Assembly: GCF_902635505.1 (NCBI RefSeq) | Contig: NC_045429.1 | Coordinates: 428,633,669 to 428,697,668 of the forward strand | Direction: 5' to 3' | Origin: Sarcophilus harrisii | Taxonomy: Eukaryota > Chordata > Mammalia > Dasyuromorphia > Dasyuridae | Length of the DNA: 64,000 nt | Part shown: piece after piece, positions 32,553-44,640 of the stretch | Numbering within the stretch: the stretch's first letter is position 1 | Layout of the letters: each line of letters opens with the position of its first letter | Position numbers and translations under genes: made by a program | Notes under the pieces: model-generated | Seen by the model: the letters and a program-made list of their open reading frames with translations, nothing else | What the model was told of the DNA's origin: nothing | The model's database searches: none

Positions 32553-32742
32553 CTTCTTCACCAGCAGTGGCCATCAATACTTTGCCAACCCTTGTGAGAG
32601 CTGGGTCTGGAGGTATATCATTAGCCCAAAATGAGAGAAGCAAGAGCACCAAAGAGTTGAGGAATTTATTCCCAAGTAGCACCTCTTTATGCAGACATTG
32701 AACCTGAATCATGGAAAGAATAAACATTATTTCTAAAATAAA
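32553..32742 (+). pseudogene. Orphan CC-chemokine exon 3 and 3'UTR
   Basis: A pyrimidine-rich AG acceptor (ends 32552) opens a phase-2-type exon of 26 codons ending in TGA at 32632-32634 (FFTSSGHQYFANPCESWVWR then YIISPK). The 3'UTR carries AATAAA at 32719 and 32737, aligned with the two signals of the intact gene. The fourth conserved cysteine ('ICANP' in the intact gene) is Phe here ('YFANP'), and a new Cys sits three residues on. No exon 1 or 2 is visible between 26 and 32.5 kb. It is most likely the tail of a dead copy. It also shows where the ancestral stop codon lay: codon 27, which is CAG in the intact gene. Confidence 0.8.
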
Positions 32743-32764
32743 CCTGTGTTGGAGTTTTAATAAG

Positions 32765-33465
32765 AATTGTTGTTGTTTTAATCTCTTGTTATTTTCTCCA
32801 GAAGAATGAGAGCCATTGCCTGTCAAGAGTGGAAATGATGGGGTCACATTAATAAAAAGGGAGAAAACTAGAGATCTGGCATCCTGAAGACACATTGCAC
32901 TGTTTGCTATGCTGTGCTCACCTCTAATAAATGTCCTTAAATCCATTTCCTAATAAATGAGAAAGTTATGGTAGCTAGGAGCATCAGCCATCAGGATTTA
33001 TAAAAAGTTATAAAAATTCATTCCAGCTGTGTCTTGATATGAAGCAAAAGACTAAGAAAATAAAGGAGAACTATTTCTTTTTCAATTTAGATTCCAATCA
33101 TGGGGAATTTATTCTATTTCTCATCTAGATCCTCTGTTCTGGGAAAAAAGCTTATTTGTATCCCACTCACTCCTCCTCCCAACACTTGGTACTAGACATG
33201 TCCATAGTTCTTTTCTTTTTCTTGTAGTATTAATTAATGGAGGTCTCATCTGAATAACATTTCATTAAACTCATGTAAAGCTCATCCTGCTTAGAAGCTC
33301 AGTGGGTTCATTTCTAGTACCAGGACTAACCTAATAGATGGAGTAGACAAGTGATTTTAATTATGTGATTTGAAGAGTAGCAGGAATTCCCTTTCTGTCC
33401 AAAAGTCTCTTTTCTTGACCTTGAAGAACGTCATTGTACCTGAAAGTTCATCCTTAGAGATTCAT
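32765..33465. other. Unassigned intergenic sequence
   Basis: No gene or clear repeat is seen. Confidence 0.45.
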
Positions 33466-33469
33466 TCCA

Positions 33470-33925
33470 TTGGATTCGATTGATCAGTCCATAGGCATGT
33501 ATTTAGCACAAAGTCTACAAAGGCAGTGGGTTAAGTGTGGAAAATTCAAAGACAAAAATGAGATAGGTCCTCCCCTCAAAGATTGTGTTCTAGCAGAGGA
33601 AAAAAACGTGTGCATCTATAGTTGTATCAAAAACAAATAAAAATGATTTCCAGGGGAAAGGAACCACAGCTAGAGGGATCAGAAAAGATGGGAAGTAATA
33701 TGCTGAATTTTAAAGGAGGAATTCTACAAGGCAAAACTGAAAACTTAATGCCTTCTGGGATTGGTATGGGAGACAGTGAGTGCAGAGATACAAGAACTGT
33801 GGGAAGGACTATGGGAAGAACAAAAAAGTCAATTTGTACTATAATGTGCTTGAAAGGGGAGCATGTATGATAAGGCTGGAAAAGTAAGGCCAGTGTTGGT
33901 TGTAAAGGCAAATAGACACCTTTGT
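33470..33925 (-). mobile_element. L2 3' end plus L2-associated repeat
   Basis: 'taggcatgtatttagcacaa', 'cctcccctcaaagattgtgt', then 'gtatgataaggctggaaaag' in the reverse L2 extension order. Confidence 0.5.
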
Positions 33926-34284
33926 AAGCATCCTCTTTTGAAAATCTAAACACCCTGACAGGCTAAATGCTTAGCTGTTCTTAATCATCAATTCACACTT
34001 GAGTAAGAATTAGTCTATCATCTTTTTTTTCCTGGGATAAGAACCTGAGTAGAGATTCCTGAAAGAATAGACATCAGAAAGGAAGTATAATTCTAAAGCC
34101 TGGGAGAAAATAGAACTAGTCCTATGTAGGAGTTCTTCAGTGGAGTGCTTAGGTCTCTTGAAAACAAAAGTTTTCCAAGAAGGAGCAGCTCACTGAAAGA
34201 GGAAGCTTCAGACTTCATCTATTTCACAATTTTGGTCAAGGCTTATCTTCTTCTTTGAGGTACATCCAAATGTATCTTTTTTTG

Positions 34285-34380
34285 AGGGCAGAGGCTATTG
34301 CTTCCTTTTATTTACACTCCCAGTGCTTAATACAATGTCTGACATATAGTAAGGGATTAATAAGTACCTTATTTATTCTT
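34285..34380 (+). mobile_element. L2 LINE, 3' tip
   Basis: 'tttgagggcagaggctattg', 'cagtgcttaatacaatgtct', 'taagggattaataagtacc'. Confidence 0.75.
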
Positions 34381-34639
34381 TTTCATCCTTTGGATTAGGA
34401 CAGACCGTGTAGATGAGAAAGGGAATGATATATTGAGATAGGAGCGCAATAGGGATAGGGTCTGAAACCGAGATTTTAATGATAGAAGTAGGTCTTCCTT
34501 CTAAGAAAATTCCCTTTAGCTACGTAAGTTGGCTCCTTCTCTTCAATTTTTCAACTGAGATATAAAGATAATACATATCAATAAAACAGAGATCAATAAA
34601 AGATTAATCAAAGAAGTGTTAAATCTAGCCTCATAATAT

Positions 34640-34745
34640 ATAGAAAAGTCCAAGGAGATAATGATAGTTTACCCAAAGTCTCATAAGTAGTGTCAGAACT
34701 GGGATTTTCAAAGCCAGAAGACCTCCCATTATACCATATTACCAA
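34640..34745 (-). repeat. MIR-type SINE fragment
   Basis: 'gtttacccaaagtctcataa', 'gtcagaactgggattttcaa', 'agacctcccattataccata'. Confidence 0.5.
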
Positions 34746-34930
34746 CACATTAAGCCTAGATCATGAACAATCCATACTATCTCTCCTTCTAACATTCAAA
34801 GGCAAATATATGGGACTTGGAAGGGAAAGGTGAAAGCAAGGAGATGGGCAAGGAAATGGGGATAAGCTATCAAAAGAAGCAGAAAAATATTATTTGGTAA
34901 TATAGGTAGAAGAGGAAAAGTCAGTTAATA

Positions 34931-34985
34931 ATCATTAATTAAGTACTAATACGTGCCAAATAAATACTGAGGATACAAATAACAC
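34931..34985 (-). repeat. L2-tail tandem array, unit 1
   Basis: Reverse-oriented L2 tip ending 'actgaggatacaaataacac'. It continues in register with units 2-4 at 43525-43740 once the L1 insertion is removed. Confidence 0.7.
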
Positions 34986-36301
34986 ATCAAAAAGCATTTA
35001 CTTAGGGCAGAGCCATGATGGTGGAGAAAAGGCAGGAACTTACCTTAGCTTTCCCTGAAACTCTCCAAAAAAACCTTTTTAAAGTGTCTCAAAACAAATT
35101 CTGAAATGGCAGAACCCACAAAAGGATGAATTGAAACAATGTTCCAGCTCGACAACTTAGGAGTTTAAGCAGGAAAGATCTCTTGCACTAGGGTGAGACT
35201 AGAACGCCACTCAGCTCAGGCCATGCCCCAGCAAAACAGGAGGAGGTCTTGAGAGTGACTGAATCGATGGCAGTAAAGGTGCTTTCTAGACCTCTCAGCC
35301 TACAGAAGGTAAGGGGATCAGGCAACTAATCAGAAGAAGGTTACAGAGGTCCCTATACTACCACTACAGATAGAACTCTATTGAACTGCTCAGAAATTCT
35401 GGATATGGGTCGGTCTCAGTCTCAGAGTGAGGAGAAGCTCTATCTAGCACATCAGAGCATGTAGTTCCAAAGAAGCTAGAACTGATAATGGTTTTGGGGT
35501 GAAAAAGTACTCGTGGTCATTCACAGACCAGAGCATAGGCCAGGAGAGTATTAAACTCACCTCTCCTTAGATCACACCAACTTGGAAGAAATGAAAACCT
35601 ATAATATAAAAAACAGCTGCAACCTGAAGGTTGGGACAATACCCCCTCCACTCTGGAAGCAAAGACTCACTTTATCATAGAGTTAAAAGTCAAGAAATAG
35701 GCTAGAAAGTGAATAAATAGGATAAAAAGATCTTGACTATAATGTTACTATGGTGACAGGGAAAATTAAAACACAAACTCAGAAAATAATAAAGTCAAAA
35801 CTGCTACATCCAAAGCCTCAAAGAAAAATATGAATTGGTCTCAAGCCATAGAAGAGCTCAAAAAGAATTTTTAAAATCAAGTAAGAGAGGTAGAGGGAAA
35901 ATTTGAAAGGGAATTAAGAGTGATATAAGAAAATCATGGGGGGAAAGAGTCAACAGCTTGGTAAAAGAGGCACAAAAAAAGAATACTAAAGAAAATAACA
36001 TCTTAAAAATAGACTAGACCAAATGATAAAAGAGGCACAAAAATCCAATAAAGAGAGTAATGCTTTGAAAAGCAGAATTGGTCAAATGGGAAAAGAGGTA
36101 CAAAAGTCCACTGCAAAAAGGCAATGACTTTATGAGACATTCAGAAATAATTAAACAAAATCAAAAAAAATTAAAAATGGAAGAAAATGTGAATTTTCTC
36201 ATTGGAAAAATGAATAACTTGGAAAATGAACCTAGGAGTAAGAATTTAAGACTTATTAGATACCTGAAAGTCATGACCAAAAAAAAAGAGCTTAGACAGT
36301 A

Positions 36302-36465
36302 ATCTTTCAAGTAATAATTTTTTTTTGCTTCATTTATGAGGCAATCTTAGTTAAGGGACTTGCCCAGGATAACACAGCTAATATCAAATGTCTGAGGTAA
36401 TATGTGAACTCAAGTCTTCCTGACTTTCCGAGTTGGTGCTCAATGCACTGCATCTTTCAAGCAAT
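36302..36465 (-). mobile_element. tRNA-derived SINE inside ORF1 of the old L1
   Basis: SINE body 36316-36451, reverse: 'gggacttgcccaggataaca', 'tgtgaactcaagtcttcctg', 'caatgcactgc'. TSD atctttcaag(t/c)aat at 36302-36315 and 36452-36465. Confidence 0.88.
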
Positions 36466-36799
36466 TACCAAGAAAACTGCTCTGGTATTCTGGAAACAGA
36501 GGCTAAAATAAAAGTTGAAAGAACCCACCAATCTCTTTGTGAAAGAAGCCCCAAAATGAAAATTCCCAGGAATATTATACCCAAGTTCCAGAGTTCCCAG
36601 TACAAGGAGAAAATATTGCAAGCAAACAAATAGAAACAATTCATTTATCATGGAGTCCCAGTCAAGCTAACACAAGATTTAGTAGTTTCTACATTAAAGA
36701 ATCAGAGGCTTAGAAAATGATTTCTGGTGGGCCAAAGACCTAAGATTGAAACCAACTCAACAAAACTGAGTATAATCTTTCTTTCTTTTTTTTTTTATA

Positions 36800-39700
36800 G
36801 AATGACTTATTTTTTTTTTATTTAATAGCCTTTTATTTACAGGATATATACATGGGTAACTTTACAGGATTAACAATTGCCAAACCTCTTGTTCCAATTT
36901 TTCACCTCTTACCCCCCCACACACACCCTCCCCTAGATGGCAGGATGACCAGTAGATGTTAAATATATTAAAATATAACTTAGATACACAATAAGTATAC
37001 ATGACCAAAACATTATTTTGCTGTACAAAAAGAATCAGACTCTGAATTATTGTACAATTAGCTTGTGAAGGAAATCAAAAATGCATGTGTGCATAAATAT
37101 AGGGATTGGGAATTCAATGTAATGGTTTTTAGTCATCTCCCAGAGTTCTTTTTCTGGGCATAGCTAGTTCAGTTCATTACTGCTCCATTAGAAATGATTT
37201 GGTTGATCTCGTTGCTGAGGATGGCCTGATCCATCAGAACTGGTCATCATCTAGTATTGTTGTTGAAGTATATAATGATCTCCTGGTCCTGCTCATTTCA
37301 CTCAGCATCAGTTCGTGTAAGTCTCTCCAGGCCTTTCTGAAATCATCCTGTTGGTCATTTCTTACAGAACAGTAATATTCCATAATTTTCATATACCACA
37401 ATTTATTCAGCCATTCTCCAACTGATGGACATCCATTCAGTTTCCAGTTTCTAGCCACTACAAAAAGGGCTGCCACAAACATTCGTGCACATACAGGTCC
37501 CTTTCCCTTCTTTATAATCTCTTTGGGATATAATCCCAGTAGTAACACTGCTGGATCAAAGGGTATGCACAGTTTGATAACTTTTTGAGCATAGTTCCAA
37601 ACTACTCTCCAAAATGGTTGGATTCGTTCACAACTCCACCAACAATGCATCAATGTCCCAGTTTTCCCGCATCCCCTCCAACAATCATCATTATTTTTTC
37701 CTGTCATCTTAGCCAATCTGACAGGTGTGTAGTGGTATCTTAGAGTTGTCTTAATTTGCATTTCTCTGATTAATAATGACTTGGAGCATCTTTTCATATG
37801 ACTAGAAATAGTTTCAATTTCTTCATCTGAGAATTGTCTGTTCATATCCTTTGACCATTTTTCAATTGGAGAATGGCTTGATTTTTTATAAATTAGAGTT
37901 AATTCTCTATATATTTTGGAAATGAGGCCTTTATCAGAACCTTTGACTGTAAAAATATTTTCCCAGTTTATTGCTTCCCTTCTAATCTTGTCTGCATTAG
38001 TTTTGTTTGTACAAAAACTTTTCAGTTTGGTATAATCGAAATTTTCTATTTTGTGATCAGTAATGATCTCTAGTTCTGCTTTGGTCATAAAGACCTTCCC
38101 CTTCCACAGGTCTGAGAGGTAAACTATCCTATGTTCCTCTAATTTATTAATAATTTCATTCTTTATGCCTAGGTCATGAACCCATTTTGACCTTATCTTG
38201 GTGTACGGCGTTAAGTATGGATCAATGCCTAGTTTCTGCCATATTAGTTTCCAATTTTCCCAGCAATTTTTATCAAACAGTAAGTTCTTATCCCAAAAGC
38301 TGGGATCTTTGGGTTTGTCAAAGACTAGGTTGCTATATTTGTTGACTGTTTTATCCCTTGAACCTAATCTATTCCACTGATCAACTAATCTATTCCTTAG
38401 CCAATACCAAATAGTTTTGGTAACTGCTGCTCTATAATATAATTTTAGATCTGGTACAGCTAAGCCACCATCATTTGATTTTTTTTTCATTAATTCCCTT
38501 GAAATTCTTGACCTTTTGTTTTTCCATATGAACTTTGTTGTTATTTTTTCTAGGTCATTAAAATAGTTTTTTGGGAGTCTGATTGGTATAGCGCTAAATA
38601 AATAGATTAGTTTAGGTAATATTGTCATCTTTATTATATTTGCTCGCCCTATCCAAGAGCATTTAATATTTTTCCAATTGGTTAGATCAGACTTAATTTG
38701 TGTGAAAAGTGGTCTGTAATTTTGCTCATAAAGTTTCTGATTTTCCCTTGGCAGATAGATTCCTAAATATTTTATATTATCAGTAGTTACTTTAAATGGA
38801 ATTTCTCTTTGTAACTCTGACTGTTGGATTTTGTTAGTGATATATAAGAATGCTGATGACTTATGTGGGTTTATTTTATAACCAGCAACTTTGCTAAAGT
38901 TGTGGATTATTTCTAATAACTTTTTAGCAGAATCTCTGGGGTTCTCTAAGTATACCATCATGTCATCGGCAAAGAGTGATAATTTGGCTTCCTCATTGCC
39001 TATTCTTATTCCTTTGATCTCTTTCTCAGCTCTTATTGCTATAGCTAGCGTTTCTAATACAATATTAAATAGTAACGGTGATAGTGGGCAACCTTGTTTC
39101 ACTCCAGATCTTATTGGGAATGGTTGCAGTTTGTCTCCATTACATATGATGCTTACTGATGGTTTTAAATAGATGCTGCTGATTATTTTAAGGAAAAGTC
39201 CATTTATTCCTATACTCTCAAGTGTTTTTAATAGGAATGGATGTTGGATTTTATCAAATGCTTTTTCTGCATCTATTGAGATGATCATATGGTTTTTGTT
39301 AATTTGGTTATTAACATGGCCAATTATATTGATAGTTTTCCTAATATTGAACCAGCCCTGCATTCCTGGTATAAATCCTACTTGATCATAGTGTATTATC
39401 TTGGAGATGATTTTCTGTAGTCTTTTTGCTAATATCTTATTTAAGATTTTAGCATCAATATTCATTAGGGAGATTGGTCTATAATTTTCTTTCTCTGTTT
39501 TCAGCCTACCTGGTTTAGGTATCAGTACCATGTCTGTGTCATAGAAGGAATTTGGTAGGACTCCTTCATTCCCTATTTTATCAAATAATTTATATAGCAT
39601 TGGGGCCAATTGTTCTTTAAATGTTTGGTAAAATTCACATGTAAATCCATCTGGTCCTGGGGATTTTTTCTTAGGGAGTTGTTTAATTGCCTGTTCTATT

Positions 39701-41404
39701 TCTTTTTCTGAAATGGGACTATTCAAGCAATTTACTTCCTCCTCTGTTAGTCTGGGAAGTCTATATTTTTGGAGGTAGTCATCCATTTCACTTAGGTTAT
39801 CAAATTTATTGGCATAAAGTTGAGCAAAATAACTCCTTATTATTTCTCTAATTTCCTCTTCATTGGTGGAAAGTTCTCCCTTTTCATTTTTAAGACTACT
39901 AATTTCATTTTCCTCCCTCCTTTTTCTAATCAGATTTACCAAAGGCTTATCTATTTTATTGGCTTTTTCATAGAACCAACTCTTAGTTTTATTAATTAGT
40001 TCAATAGTTTTTTTACTTTCAATATTTTTAATTTCTCCTTTTAATTTTAGAATTTCCAATTTAGTATTTGATTGGGGGTTTTTAATTTGGTCTTTTTTTA
40101 GTTTTTTTAGTTGCAAGCCCAATTCATTAATCTTTTCTTTCTCTGTTTTATTCAAGTAAGCCTCTAAGGATATAAAATTCCCTCTTATTACCGCTTTGGC
40201 TGCATCCCACAAATTTTGGTATGATGTCTCATCATTGTCATTATCTTGAGTGAAATTATTAATTGTATCTATAATTTGCTGCTTCACCCAATCATTCTTT
40301 AAGATGAGATTGTTTAGTTTCCAATTACTTTTTGGTCTATTTCCCCCTAACTTTTTGTTGAATGTAGTTTTTATTGCATCATGATCTGAAAAGAAAGCAT
40401 TTACTATTTCTGCTTTCTTGCATTTAATTTTGAGGTCTTTATGTCCTAATATATGGTCAATTTTTGAATAGGTTCCATGAACTGCTGAGAAGAAAGTATA
40501 TTCCCTTCTATCTCCATTCAATTTTCTCCAAAGATCCAACATACCTAATTTTTCTAATATTCTATTTACTTCTTTAATTTCTTTCTTATTTGTTTTGTGG
40601 TTTGATTTGTCTAATTCTGAGAGTGCAAGGTTGAGATCTCCTACTATTACAGTTTTGTTGTCTATTTCTTCTTGCAACTCTCTTAACTTCTCCTTTAGGA
40701 AGTTGAGTGCCATACCACTTGGTGCATATATGTTTAATATTGATATTGCTTCGTTGTTTATGCTACCCTTTAGCAGGATGTAGTTTCCTTCCTTATCTCT
40801 TTTAATTAGATCAATTTTTACTTTTGCTTGATCTGAGATAAGGATGGCTACCCCTGCTTTTTTGACTTCACCTGAAGCATAATAGATTTTGCTCCAGCCT
40901 TTTACCTTTACTCTATATGTATCCCCCTGCTTTAAATGTGTTTCTTGTAAACAACATATTGTAGGGTTCTGACTTTTGATCCAGTCTGCTATCTGCCTCC
41001 TCTTTATGGGGGAGTTCATCCCATTCACATTTACGGTTAGAATTACTAAATCTGTATTTCCTGCCATCCTAATAACCCCAGATTGTGCTTTACTTATTCT
41101 TGCCTCCCCCAACCCTCTTTCCCCCTTTTAAACTTATGTACCCCTCTTGTATCACGATACTTATCCTCTTTATAATCCCTCCCTCCCCCCCTTTGAGTCT
41201 TTCCCCCTTCCTTCCCTTATTACTCTTTTTCTTTTCCCTTTTCCTCTCCCCCGTTTTTAATGAGGCGAGAGAGAATTTTCTCTAAAAAATGTCAATTATT
41301 TTTTCTTTGAGCCAACTCTGATGAGAGTAAGATTCACACAATGTTCCTCCCCCTCTCTAAATTCCCTCAGATATGATAAGTTTCCTTAGCCTCTTTGTGG
41401 GAAT
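36800..41404 (-). mobile_element. Young L1, truncated only in the ORF1-ORF2 spacer
   Basis: The minus-strand L1 runs from its T-rich 3' tail (about 36800-36820), through the 3'UTR (36821-37233) and complete ORF2, to the inter-ORF spacer (41113-41404, with a block like 'ctctcatcagagttggctca' in sense). ORF1 and the promoter are missing, so it cannot be autonomous, but it is the best-preserved element here. It inserted into the older L1 in the opposite orientation. I could not find a clean TSD; the left junction is odd (see findings). Confidence 0.9.
37234..41112 (-). CDS. L1 ORF2 protein, full-length open frame
   Basis: 1292-codon frame without a stop. The true start is probably the Met at codon 16 ([20 protein letters not shown]). 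Domains in order: apurinic-type endonuclease (Asn in 'NVNGMNSP', 'QETHL', 'SDHDAI' at 242-247); linker; reverse transcriptase (tract '[15 protein letters not shown]', '[14 protein letters not shown]', catalytic FADD at 714-717); C-terminal cysteine motif C-x3-C-x7-H-x4-C at 1144-1161. The enzyme nicks DNA and copies L1 RNA by target-primed reverse transcription. No catalytic residue that I can recognise is missing. The host element lacks ORF1 and a promoter, so expression would need an outside promoter. Confidence 0.93.
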   Translation of the reverse strand: MGEARISKAQSGVIRMAGNTDLVILTVNVNGMNSPIKRRQIADWIKSQNPTICCLQETHLKQGDTYRVKVKGWSKIYYASGEVKKAGVAILISDQAKVKIDLIKRDKEGNYILLKGSINNEAISILNIYAPSGMALNFLKEKLRELQEEIDNKTVIVGDLNLALSELDKSNHKTNKKEIKEVNRILEKLGMLDLWRKLNGDRREYTFFSAVHGTYSKIDHILGHKDLKIKCKKAEIVNAFFSDHDAIKTTFNKKLGGNRPKSNWKLNNLILKNDWVKQQIIDTINNFTQDNDNDETSYQNLWDAAKAVIRGNFISLEAYLNKTEKEKINELGLQLKKLKKDQIKNPQSNTKLEILKLKGEIKNIESKKTIELINKTKSWFYEKANKIDKPLVNLIRKRREENEISSLKNEKGELSTNEEEIREIIRSYFAQLYANKFDNLSEMDDYLQKYRLPRLTEEEVNCLNSPISEKEIEQAIKQLPKKKSPGPDGFTCEFYQTFKEQLAPMLYKLFDKIGNEGVLPNSFYDTDMVLIPKPGRLKTEKENYRPISLMNIDAKILNKILAKRLQKIISKIIHYDQVGFIPGMQGWFNIRKTINIIGHVNNQINKNHMIISIDAEKAFDKIQHPFLLKTLESIGINGLFLKIISSIYLKPSVSIICNGDKLQPFPIRSGVKQGCPLSPLLFNIVLETLAIAIRAEKEIKGIRIGNEEAKLSLFADDMMVYLENPRDSAKKLLEIIHNFSKVAGYKINPHKSSAFLYITNKIQQSELQREIPFKVTTDNIKYLGIYLPRENQKLYEQNYRPLFTQIKSDLTNWKNIKCSWIGRANIIKMTILPKLIYLFSAIPIRLPKNYFNDLEKITTKFIWKNKRSRISRELMKKKSNDGGLAVPDLKLYYRAAVTKTIWYWLRNRLVDQWNRLGSRDKTVNKYSNLVFDKPKDPSFWDKNLLFDKNCWENWKLIWQKLGIDPYLTPYTKIRSKWVHDLGIKNEIINKLEEHRIVYLSDLWKGKVFMTKAELEIITDHKIENFDYTKLKSFCTNKTNADKIRREAINWENIFTVKGSDKGLISKIYRELTLIYKKSSHSPIEKWSKDMNRQFSDEEIETISSHMKRCSKSLLIREMQIKTTLRYHYTPVRLAKMTGKNNDDCWRGCGKTGTLMHCWWSCERIQPFWRVVWNYAQKVIKLCIPFDPAVLLLGLYPKEIIKKGKGPVCARMFVAALFVVARNWKLNGCPSVGEWLNKLWYMKIMEYYCSVRNDQQDDFRKAWRDLHELMLSEMSRTRRSLYTSTTILDDDQF

Positions 41405-42982
41405 ATATTCAATAAAATAGAATTTCAAGCATTCCTGATGATAAGACCACAACTGAATTTTTTAAATGACTTTCAAAGGGAAGATTCAAGAGAAGTACAA
41501 AATTATAAACAAGAAAGAGAAATCATAAATGATTCAATAAAGTTACATTCTTACATGGGAAAATGATACTTGTAACACCTAAAAACTAATTCATTATTAC
41601 TGCATTTAGAAGGAGTATACATAGATAAAGGGCACAGTTGTGACTTGAAAATGAAAGGGTGATATCTAAAAAAAACAATAAACTTTTTTCTTATAAAAAT
41701 AAGAAAAAAATTCCTCTGAGAAAGAGGAATGTATTAGAAGGAAAAAGAGGGAAGTCTTACTATAGGGTAAATTATCTGACATAAAAGGAATGAAAGAGAT
41801 TTTCTATGGTGAGGAGGATGGAAGAAGTGGGGAAGAACCATCAGAATTGGCTCAAAGAGAGTCAGTATCCCAAGGAAATCTTAAAGGAGAGAAAGGGATC
41901 CACATGTGCAAAATGTTTGCAGCAGCTCTTTTTGTGGTAGTAAAGAACTGGAAAATGAGTAAATGCCCATCAATTGGAGAATGGCTAACAAGTTGTGGCA
42001 TATGAAGATAATAGAATATTATTGTTCCATAAAAAAATGATAAAGAAGCTGATTTTTTAAAAATCCGGAAAGATTTTCATGAACTGATGCTGAGTGAAAT
42101 ATGCAGAATCAGAGCTTTAGTATATACAATAACAGCATGAATATGCAATGATCAACTATGGAAGACTCGGTTCTTCTCAGTGGTTCAATGATCCAAAGCA
42201 AGAATTTTGTTTGGATTTTTGTTTGGTTTGAAGCGGGAATAACATATATCCTCAGATAGTCATACAAATTTCTCTTGCCATACATGAAAGTAGGAGGAAA
42301 AAGAGAATAGAGCAGATTGGGCAAGTAAAAGTCAGAAGAAAAACACTTTTGAGAATTGACAAGATGAAAGAAGGAAAGAGAGTAGGAAAAACAAGGGGAG
42401 AAGAAAGTGAAGACAATGGAGGGAAATACATAATAATCATAACTGTGAGGGGGGAGTACAAGTGTCCCTGATAAAGACCTCATTTCTAAAATACAGAGAG
42501 AATTGGGTCACATTTATAGAAATAAGAACTATTTCTCAATTGATAAATGGTCAAAGGATATAAACAGGCAGTTTTCAGACATAGAAATCAAATCTGTCTA
42601 TAGTCATATGAAAAAAATGTTCTAACTCACTATTGATTGAAAAAATGCAAATTAAAAATCCCACACCTATCAGATTGACTAATATGACAGAAAAGGAAAA
42701 ACATACGTTGGAGGAGATGTGTGAAAATTGAGACATTAATTCACTGTTGGTGGAATTGATAACTGATTCAGCTGTTCTGTAGAGTAATTTGGAACTATGC
42801 TCAATGTTGCTATAAAACCACATGTACCTTTTGACCAAGCAATACTATTACTAAGACTTTATTTCAAAAGAGAAAAAAATTAAAAGGAAAAGAAACTATA
42901 TGTACAAAAATATTTATAAAAGTTTTTTTAGTAATGGCAAAGGATTGGAAATTGAGAAGATGGTCATCAATTGGGGAATAGT

Positions 42983-43048
42983 TGAACAAGTTGCCCATAA
43001 TTGTGGAATACTATTATACTGTAAGAACTAATGCACAGGATGCTCTCA

Positions 43049-43092
<44 letters not shown>
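42983..43092. repeat. (CA)n microsatellite within the old L1
   Basis: The CA run covers about 43050-43092. It interrupts the ORF2 C-terminal remnant. Confidence 0.9.
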
Positions 43093-43093
<1 letters not shown>

Positions 43094-43524
43094 CTACCTG
43101 GAAAGACTTACATGAATTGATAAATAGTGAAATGAGCAGAAACAGAGAACATTAAATGCAGACACAGCAATATTTACAATGATCAACTGTGAATGACCTG
43201 GCTATTCTCAGCAATACAATAATCCAAGACAATCTTGAAGGATTTATGATGAAAAAAGCTATCCACCTCCTAATAAAAAAAACTGGTGTAGTCTGAATGC
43301 AGATTGAGGCATACATTTTTTTATTTTTATTGGGCTTTCTTTGTCTGTTTTCCTTCACAACATGACTAACATGAAAATAGATTTTGCATTACTGCATATA
43401 TATAACCTATATCAGAATGGTGGAGAAGGAAAAAGGGAGGAAAAGAATTTGGAACTCAAAAATGTAAAAGAATAAATGTTGAAAATTTGTTTTTACAAAT
43501 AATTGAAGAAAAATAAAATATTAA

Positions 43525-43790
43525 ATCAAAAAGCATTTACTAAGCACTTACTATATACCAGATACTGTGCTAAGCATTGAGGATACAAATAATCAATCCA
43601 TTAAAAAGTATTTCTTAAGCGCCTACTATGTGCCAAGCACTGTAGCAGTGAAGATACAAATAATCAATGCATCAAGAAGCATTTATTAAGAACCTACTAT
43701 GTGCTAGGCACTGTGCTAAGCATTTGGATACAAAGAAAGACAAAAAACATGAGCCCTGAGCTCAAGGAGTTCACCTTGTAATGGGGAAGA
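43525..43790 (-). repeat. L2-tail tandem array, units 2-4
   Basis: Three units starting at 43525, 43600 and 43671 (period 71-75). Each opens with a 'atcaaaaagcatttactaag'-type block and closes with a 'gatacaaataatcaat'-type block; the last runs on into a normal reverse L2 end. Confidence 0.85.
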
Positions 43791-44640
43791 CACCATGTAA
43801 ACTACTATGTGCATACAAGCTATCTATAAGATAAACGGGATGTCAGCCCAGAGAGAAAGCACAAGTTGGGGTAGAGAACAGAAAAGGTCTCTTCAGCAGA
43901 TGGAATTGGTGGCTTGAATGAAATTAAGAGGGATGATTAAAGAGGGAGAGGATTCCAAGAATGAGGAAGAGGCTGAAAAAAAAAATACTGAGTACAGAGC
44001 ATCATGTATGAAGAACAGCAAGAATTTGAGTGTCTCTGGATATTGAAAAATACAGAGCAGTAAAAAGCATGAGAAGGCTAGAAAGACTGGAAAGAGCCAA
44101 GTGATGAAGAGCTTTGAATGATAAAGAATGATCAAATGTGAATAGAGCACCAGTCCTGAAGTCAGGAGGACCTGAGTTCAAATTTGACCTCAGACACTTA
44201 ACACTTCCTGGCTATGTGACCCTGGGCAAGTCACTTAACACCAATTACCTCAGCAAAAATAATAATAATAATAATACTCAAATGATACTTGATCCTAGAA
44301 GTAATAGGGAGCCAGTGGAGTTCCTTGAATAGAGGGAAGGAAGGTAACATGGCATCAGACGTGTTTTAGGGCTATCACTTTGATGGGAAGTAAAGGACGA
44401 ATTAGTGGGGAAAGCCTTGAAGTGGAGAGATCAACCAGGAGAATAGACTACATAAAAGATGATGGATGAAGGCCAGCCCCAGTGAGGAAACCATGTCGAT
44501 AGATAAAGGGGGATCTAGAGGAGAGAGATATTTTGAAGGTAGAAAAGAGATTTGAAAACAGATTCAAATAGGATAGAATATAAACTGAGGTTATGAACTT
44601 GAGTAACTGGGAAGAGAAGTGGGAGTTGGGGAAAGTTAGT
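43790..44640 (-). mobile_element. L2-associated marsupial repeat
   Basis: 'gggagaggattccaagaatg', 'aagagctttgaatgataaag', 'tagggagccagtggagttcc', 'taggataga' in the order seen after other reverse L2 ends. It is split by a SINE at 44139. Confidence 0.6.
44139..44277 (+). mobile_element. tRNA-derived CORE-SINE, 5'-truncated
   Basis: 'gaatagagcaccagtcctga', 'gtgaccctgggcaagtcact', then a CAGCAAAAATAATAAT tail. A possible 7-bp TSD, tcaaatg, lies at 44132 and 44278. Confidence 0.85.

Larger units (their letters stand above)
34986..43541 (+). mobile_element. Half-L1-like element with 17-bp TSD, split by a younger L1
   Basis: TSD atcaaaaagcatttact at 34986-35002 and 43525-43541. Body: 5'UTR from 35003 ('gggcagagccatgatggtgg'), decayed ORF1 with coiled-coil repeats (about 35840-36300) and C-terminal domain (36452-36700), the ORF1-ORF2 spacer (41405-41880 and 42230-42430), an L1 ORF2 3'-end block (41890-42200), then only the ORF2 C-terminal part (42440-43190) and 3'UTR to 43524. 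Endonuclease and reverse transcriptase are absent. Without the SINE (36316-36451) and the younger L1 it is about 3.8 kb. This resembles HAL1, a known non-autonomous ORF1-carrying L1 derivative. Many stops and indels mark it as old. Confidence 0.75.

Noticed and set aside
32521-32946. 141-codon minus-strand frame
   Set aside because: Antisense shadow of the orphan chemokine exon 3 and its 3'UTR.
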